Assembly (NCBI GenBank): GCA_937958145.1
Contig: CALGOE010000214.1
Span: 1-10,536, forward strand
Reading direction: 5' to 3'
DNA: 10,536 nucleotides
DNA from: an uncultured Desulfobacca sp.
GTDB lineage: Bacteria; Desulfobacterota; Desulfobaccia; Desulfobaccales; Desulfobaccaceae
Part shown: positions 6,976-10,536 of the stretch, piece by piece
How the letters are laid out: the number at the start of each line of letters is the position of its first letter
How positions within the stretch are numbered: position 1 is the first letter of the stretch
Notes under the pieces: model-generated
Database searches by the model: none
Seen by the model: the letters and a program-made list of their open reading frames with translations, nothing else
What the model was told of the DNA's origin: nothing
Position numbers and translations under genes: made by a program

Positions 6976-9900
6976 CTATCTTTCGGCCCCAGGCCCTTTT
7001 ATCCTCAGGTTGGCGAAATGGGTCACGGCATCAGCTTTGGTCCACAGCCCGATATAGCCGGCCAGAGGCCGGGTGGCGGTATAATCGAGGAGGGGTTGGC
7101 CATCCAGCCAACAGAGGCAATTTGGCCCGGCAAAATCCACCCGCAGTTCATACCATTGGCCCGGCGTCAGGCTGGCCGGCGCCGAGGCCCGTTTCAGCCT
7201 TTTATTGTCCACGAATTCAAAGAGGGTTATATCCTCCTCCAGGGTGTTCACCCGGAAGACAAAGTAATTCCCTATGTTCCGGATACCGAAGGCCAGACCC
7301 CCGGCTTGATCAATGCGGCCCGATACCGGGCGGACCTGCACCTGGGCCGATCCGGCCGTCAGGTAGCTTTCCCTGGCAATGGCAAGGGGGAAATAGAAAT
7401 ACGCCCCGATATTATCCAGTATCTCCAGATAGGTTTCGCCGATCATGGTCGTCATCATGCCAGCCAAACCCGCTGAAAATTTTCCCAAATAATGGGAACC
7501 ATCCTGGACGATCACGGTCTCGCCCTGTTCGGTGGCCAACCGCCAGTTCCCGGTATGCGTATAAAACCCGGGCAGGTGGATGCTCTCTGACTGCTGCAGG
7601 AAGTCATAGTCGCCGTTAAAAAAGGCCTCAACCATCGGCTGAATATCGGCTTCGCCGGTGATGGCCACATCCAGCAGGCGGCTGGAGGCCAACAACCGCC
7701 CTACCTGGTCCAATGTCGTCTCCAATATCGGCCGGCTCAGGCCGGTAATGGAGGCCTCCAGCAGGTCGCCGGTGACCTTCAGGGAAAATCCCAACCGGTA
7801 GAGCACCTCGGCCAGAAAAGTGAGACGCAGAGACCGCCCCACAAAGCTGCCCACGCCGCCGGCAAACTGTAAATTGATATAATTCTGCTCCGGATCGTCG
7901 CTGCCGAAGGTGTCCAGATTGGCGTAATGGTAGCCGAATTTGGCACTGAGATTAAGATATTCATGGGCCAGGATGGCAAAACTGTCGCCGCCAGGCAGGT
8001 TCTCTTGACTCTGCATGGCTCCCTGGGCCATCAGGTTCATAAAGTTCTTGACGTCAAAAGGCACCGTCCCTTTCCAGGTAATGCCGGGGTGCGTAAAGCC
8101 CCGCCACAGGGCCTTCATGGGGATGGACTCCAGATCATCGGGGTGCACGCTATCACAGGTCGTCAGGCCCGGGCGCAACCCCCCGCCCAGATCGATCAGA
8201 TACAGCACCAGGGGTATATTCGTCGTCAGCTTGGCCACATTGACGATCTGGGGACCGATTTTCGTCAGGCCGAACATCTCTTGCATGGCCATTTCATGGG
8301 CATAGCGGATAATATCATGGACCGTGCGACAGCCGGCCGGGGTAAATTCAGCAGCTTTGGGATCGGTCAGGTAAAGAGGGGAGATATGATCCAAAATGGA
8401 CCGCAGCCGTTGGTGCACCGGACTATTAAACATATGTTTTCTGGCCGGACGGATCTGCTCGGCCAATTCCGGGACCAGACCCTGGTACACGGTGGTGGCA
8501 TCGGCCACCAACGTGATTTCCTGCCCCGGCTTCAGGAGTTCAGTGGCATTGCCGACGTCCATGACGGCCGGCACCCCGAACTCCCGGGCCACCGAAGCCA
8601 GGTGGCTGGTAACACTTCCTATATCGGTAATCAAGCCCTTCACCCGACTCATGAGCGCGGCATAATCGGGTGACGCAGTCCGGGCCACCAAAATGGCGTT
8701 CTCGGGCAGAGCAGCAGGCTTGGCGCTGGCCATCACCACCTGGCCCACCGCGATCCCCGGCGAGGCCATCTGCCCGCCGGCAAAAAGCACCGGATGGCTC
8801 TTGGCGTCCACCATTAAAACCGCGCTGCCGGTTTTACTCTGCACCAATCCCAGAGGACGGCTTTGCAGGATATATATCCTGTCTTCCTGGTCAATGGCCC
8901 ATTCGATATCCTGTGGGGCCTGGAAATACCCCTCCAACTTTTGGCCATAGGCGGCCAAGGTTTGGATTTGCGACCGGGTGAGCGAGGGCTGGGAAATTTC
9001 CGCCTCCGGCACGGCCACAAGCTGAGTCCCGCCATCCGGCAGGCTGACGAGCTTTTCTTTTTTCTCGCCGATGCTCTGCTGCACAATGCTGCCGCTCGGT
9101 TTGTCCACAAAAAATTCATCCGGCGAGGCTTCGCCGCTCACCAGATGTTCGCCTAAACCCCACAGGGAGCTGATCTTGAGCAGGCCAGAGGCGGGGTTGG
9201 TGGGGTCCACGGTATAAATGACGCCGCTGACCTTGGCGTCAATCATGGCAATCCCCGCCACGCACATGGGGGTTTCCCGATCGTTGAGCCCGAAATTGAG
9301 GCGATAAAGAATCGCCCGGGGCGAATACTTACTGGCCAGCACCGCTTTATAGGCCGCCAGCAAACCCTCCCGGGTAACGTTTAAGACGGTGAGATGCTGC
9401 CCGGCAAAAGAAGCTTCCGTATCTTCGCCCACGGCGCTGCTGCGCATGGCGATCCGGACATTTTTCTGGGTCTTGGCCTCCAAGTCTTCATACGCCTGGA
9501 AAATCTTCTCGGCCAAAAATGGCGGCACCGGCGCTCTTTTGATGCTCTCCTGAATAATAGTGCTCTGCACTTCTAAATCAGCCAGATCATCTGGTTTGAG
9601 GGAGGTCAGAATGAGCTCGATGGGGACCGCCAGCTTGTTTTCCTCCAGGAAACGCTCGAACGCGTAGGAGGTGATGGCGAAACCCGGCGGGATGGGAAGT
9701 TTTACGAAGCGGGCAATAGTCGCCAGATTGGTGGCCTTGCCCCCGGCTTCCACCATGGTCTCTGGACGCAGCGCTTCCAGGGGCAGTACCAGATCACCGA
9801 TGAGACAAATGGGCCCTGCTTCAAAGGCGAGGGCCAACGCCTCCTCCACCCGCTGGCAGGATTGGGCCAATTCCCGGTAACGGCCGCCCCCCATATCATC

Positions 9901-10137
9901 CAGAGCCAGGACCAGCCGGCGCAAGGTAGCCAGGAGGTCATCACACTGCTTCCGGACGGCCAACAGATTGATGCGACTGCCGTAATACAGCTGCTCCAAT
10001 TCGGCCAACATTTTTAGGGTATCCCGGTTATATTCCAAAAATTCCCGATATTTTTGGTATTTCTGGGCCACCCGGCCGTCGGCATCGGCAACAAAATCAC
10101 AGGTTTTTTTCCGGGCAAAAAAATCAGTGAAGGCCAT
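6976..10137 (-). CDS. PEP-synthase/PPDK-like phosphotransferase with uncharacterised C-terminal region and LamG/DUF1080-like end domain
   Basis: A 1053-residue protein, no signal peptide, so probably cytosolic. After a helical N-terminus (1-115) comes a PPDK N-terminal ATP-grasp domain (about 130-430) with GGKATNL (132-138), RSSAVGED (232-239), WGLGE (326-330) and QDIEWA...ILQSRP (409-428). A phosphohistidine swivel domain (about 455-555) has TSHLAS with the likely phosphorylated His512. ATP should therefore phosphorylate His512, but the PEP/pyruvate TIM barrel is missing. In its place, about 556-853 carries CRTVHDIIRYAHE (603-615) and HEYLNLSAKFGYHY (725-738), which I associate with uncharacterised deltaproteobacterial PEP-synthase-like proteins. 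The last ~195 residues resemble a LamG/DUF1080 beta-sandwich: GLAFGIRNIGNYFVFRVN (947-964) and GLWTKADAVTHF (1030-1041). The start at 10137 is chosen for AGGAG at 10143-10147; in-frame ATGs at 10158 and 10173 lack such a site. The phosphate acceptor is unknown. Confidence 0.88.
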   Translation of the reverse strand: MAFTDFFARKKTCDFVADADGRVAQKYQKYREFLEYNRDTLKMLAELEQLYYGSRINLLAVRKQCDDLLATLRRLVLALDDMGGGRYRELAQSCQRVEEALALAFEAGPICLIGDLVLPLEALRPETMVEAGGKATNLATIARFVKLPIPPGFAITSYAFERFLEENKLAVPIELILTSLKPDDLADLEVQSTIIQESIKRAPVPPFLAEKIFQAYEDLEAKTQKNVRIAMRSSAVGEDTEASFAGQHLTVLNVTREGLLAAYKAVLASKYSPRAILYRLNFGLNDRETPMCVAGIAMIDAKVSGVIYTVDPTNPASGLLKISSLWGLGEHLVSGEASPDEFFVDKPSGSIVQQSIGEKKEKLVSLPDGGTQLVAVPEAEISQPSLTRSQIQTLAAYGQKLEGYFQAPQDIEWAIDQEDRIYILQSRPLGLVQSKTGSAVLMVDAKSHPVLFAGGQMASPGIAVGQVVMASAKPAALPENAILVARTASPDYAALMSRVKGLITDIGSVTSHLASVAREFGVPAVMDVGNATELLKPGQEITLVADATTVYQGLVPELAEQIRPARKHMFNSPVHQRLRSILDHISPLYLTDPKAAEFTPAGCRTVHDIIRYAHEMAMQEMFGLTKIGPQIVNVAKLTTNIPLVLYLIDLGGGLRPGLTTCDSVHPDDLESIPMKALWRGFTHPGITWKGTVPFDVKNFMNLMAQGAMQSQENLPGGDSFAILAHEYLNLSAKFGYHYANLDTFGSDDPEQNYINLQFAGGVGSFVGRSLRLTFLAEVLYRLGFSLKVTGDLLEASITGLSRPILETTLDQVGRLLASSRLLDVAITGEADIQPMVEAFFNGDYDFLQQSESIHLPGFYTHTGNWRLATEQGETVIVQDGSHYLGKFSAGLAGMMTTMIGETYLEILDNIGAYFYFPLAIARESYLTAGSAQVQVRPVSGRIDQAGGLAFGIRNIGNYFVFRVNTLEEDITLFEFVDNKRLKRASAPASLTPGQWYELRVDFAGPNCLCWLDGQPLLDYTATRPLAGYIGLWTKADAVTHFANLRIKGPGAER

Positions 10138-10142
10138 GGGCG

Positions 10143-10147
10143 CTCCT
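10143..10147 (-). promoter_or_regulatory. Ribosome-binding site deciding the start of the PEP-synthase-like gene
   Basis: On the minus strand AGGAG (within GAGAGGAG) lies five bases before the ATG at 10137. This favours that start over the two upstream in-frame ATGs (10158 and 10173), whose extra residues (MALVVMAERGAP) are unlike the protein's body. Confidence 0.7.
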
Positions 10148-10211
10148 CTCTCAGCCATCACCACCAGGGCCATAATGTTCTTCGCTAACCACCGCCAGAG
10201 CTCTTGCTGTT

Positions 10212-10239
10212 ATTGTATCAATCTCCTTTTTCCTGTCAA
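10212..10239 (-). promoter_or_regulatory. Strong sigma70-type promoter of the PEP-synthase-like gene
   Basis: On the minus strand a perfect -35 box TTGACA (10239-10234) is followed after 16 bases by TACAAT (10217-10212), five of six matches to TATAAT. Transcription would start near 10205, giving a leader of about 68 bases before the ATG at 10137. The AGAGCTCT palindrome (10197-10204) lies at the start of that leader. The -35 box overlaps the T-rich tail of the nuoN terminator. This is the best promoter match I see in the window. Confidence 0.75.
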
Positions 10240-10279
10240 AATAACTTGAGCGCTCAGGCCGCCGTGGCCGAGCGCTCAA
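10236..10279 (-). terminator. Intrinsic terminator of the nuo operon
   Basis: Starting 29 bases after the nuoN stop, a perfect 10-bp inverted repeat pairs TTGAGCGCTC (10246-10255) with GAGCGCTCAA (10270-10279). It extends through GGCC/GGCC (10257-10260 with 10266-10269) across a one-base bulge at 10256 and a 5-base loop. Read on the minus strand the stem is followed by GTTATTTTGA (10245-10236), a broken T-tract. The plus-strand side has no T-run, so it acts for nuoN and not for plus-strand transcripts. Confidence 0.8.
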
Positions 10280-10308
10280 AGACCAAAAAGCAGTGCCAAT
10301 TAGTTCAG

Positions 10309-10536
10309 TTAGGTATACAGGACAAATTTCACGGCCGTCCGGGCCAGATCCACCACGTGCATGGGGAAAACGCCAAAGCCGATGATAACCAGGATCAGGG
10401 CATAGGTGGCCCAACGGATGGTGCTGGAAGGCACGACCTTGGGCAGGTCGCCTGGATCCAGGAAATAGGCGGCATAGACCACCCGCAGATAGTAATAGAG
10501 GGAGATGGTGCCGTTGACCGCGCCGATGAGGACCAG
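10309..10536 (-). CDS. nuoN: NADH-quinone oxidoreductase subunit N (3' end only)
   Basis: The last 75 residues are present; the gene continues beyond the right edge and stops with TAA at 10311-10309. The tail reads VNGTISLYYYLRVVYAAYF near its start, the conserved helix of complex I subunit N (usual form LNS-ISLYYYLRVV), followed by a periplasmic or cytoplasmic loop and a final membrane helix (YALILVIGFGVFPMHVVDLA). NuoN is one of the antiporter-like proton-pumping subunits of complex I in the inner membrane. Being followed directly by a terminator fits its usual place as the last gene of a nuo operon. The lysines and glutamate of the proton channel lie outside the window. MrpD or HyfF-like paralogues are less likely because of the YYYLRVV motif and the short tail. 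Confidence 0.88.
   Translation of the reverse strand: MVLIGAVNGTISLYYYLRVVYAAYFLDPGDLPKVVPSSTIRWATYALILVIIGFGVFPMHVVDLARTAVKFVLYT

Noticed and set aside
6940..7476. 178-codon plus-strand frame after uppP
   Set aside because: Antisense to the LamG-like end of the minus-strand gene; no ribosome-binding site or domain, and the minus frame has clear motifs.
7927..8673. 248-codon open frame on the plus strand inside the PEP-synthase-like gene
   Set aside because: It lies antisense to strongly conserved ATP-grasp/swivel coding sequence, has no recognisable domains, and is expected from GC-rich codon use on the opposite strand.
10138..10173. Longer N-terminus for the PEP-synthase-like protein (ATG at 10173 or 10158)
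   Set aside because: The ATG at 10137 has AGGAG at ideal spacing, and the AGGAG would otherwise lie inside coding sequence. The earlier starts are possible but less supported.
1..10536. CRISPR array, tRNA, rRNA, insertion sequence or prophage
   Set aside because: No direct-repeat/spacer pattern, cloverleaf, transposase motif or terminal repeats were visible; nearly all sequence is accounted for by housekeeping and envelope genes.

Overview
This is a GC-rich bacterial chromosomal window of ordinary, densely packed genes. I see no tRNA, rRNA, CRISPR array, insertion sequence or phage gene. The gene set points to a diderm, hopanoid-making bacterium with complex I. It has the end of the hopanoid radical-SAM gene hpnH, an Omp85-type outer-membrane barrel, the GatCA amidotransferase subunits, UppP and NuoN. 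Together with an uncharacterised PEP-synthase-like protein of a type I associate with deltaproteobacteria, this suggests Desulfobacterota (possibly Desulfobacca-like). That placement is inference from gene content and protein style, not a database result.

Layout. (1) Positions 1-3941, plus strand, form a probable operon: 3' end of hpnH, a lipobox-bearing POTRA-less Omp85 barrel, an ArnT/PMT-like membrane glycosyltransferase whose start overlaps the previous stop codon, and a rhomboid protease. The theme is envelope and lipid work. (2) Positions 3942-4240 are non-coding. Their last 110 bases hold a long interrupted inverted repeat, a candidate sigma70-type promoter woven through it, and a 12-bp palindrome. 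(3) Positions 4241-6926, plus strand, hold gatC, gatA (tRNA-dependent amidation; gatB is not in the window) and uppP (undecaprenyl-pyrophosphate phosphatase). (4) Positions 6976-10137, minus strand, hold one large gene. It encodes an ATP-grasp (PPDK N-terminal) domain, a phosphohistidine swivel domain, an uncharacterised C-terminal region and a terminal LamG/DUF1080-like beta-sandwich. The canonical PEP/pyruvate-binding TIM barrel is absent. A near-consensus promoter drives it. (5) Positions 10309-10536, minus strand, hold the 3' end of nuoN, followed by a strong hairpin terminator whose T-rich tail runs into the -35 box of gene (4).

The most interesting object is the dikinase-like/lectin-like fusion protein. 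Its phosphoryl acceptor cannot be deduced from the sequence, and a concanavalin-type sandwich on an apparently cytosolic phosphotransferase is unusual. Next are the structured promoter region ahead of gatC and the hpnH-linked barrel/glycosyltransferase pair.
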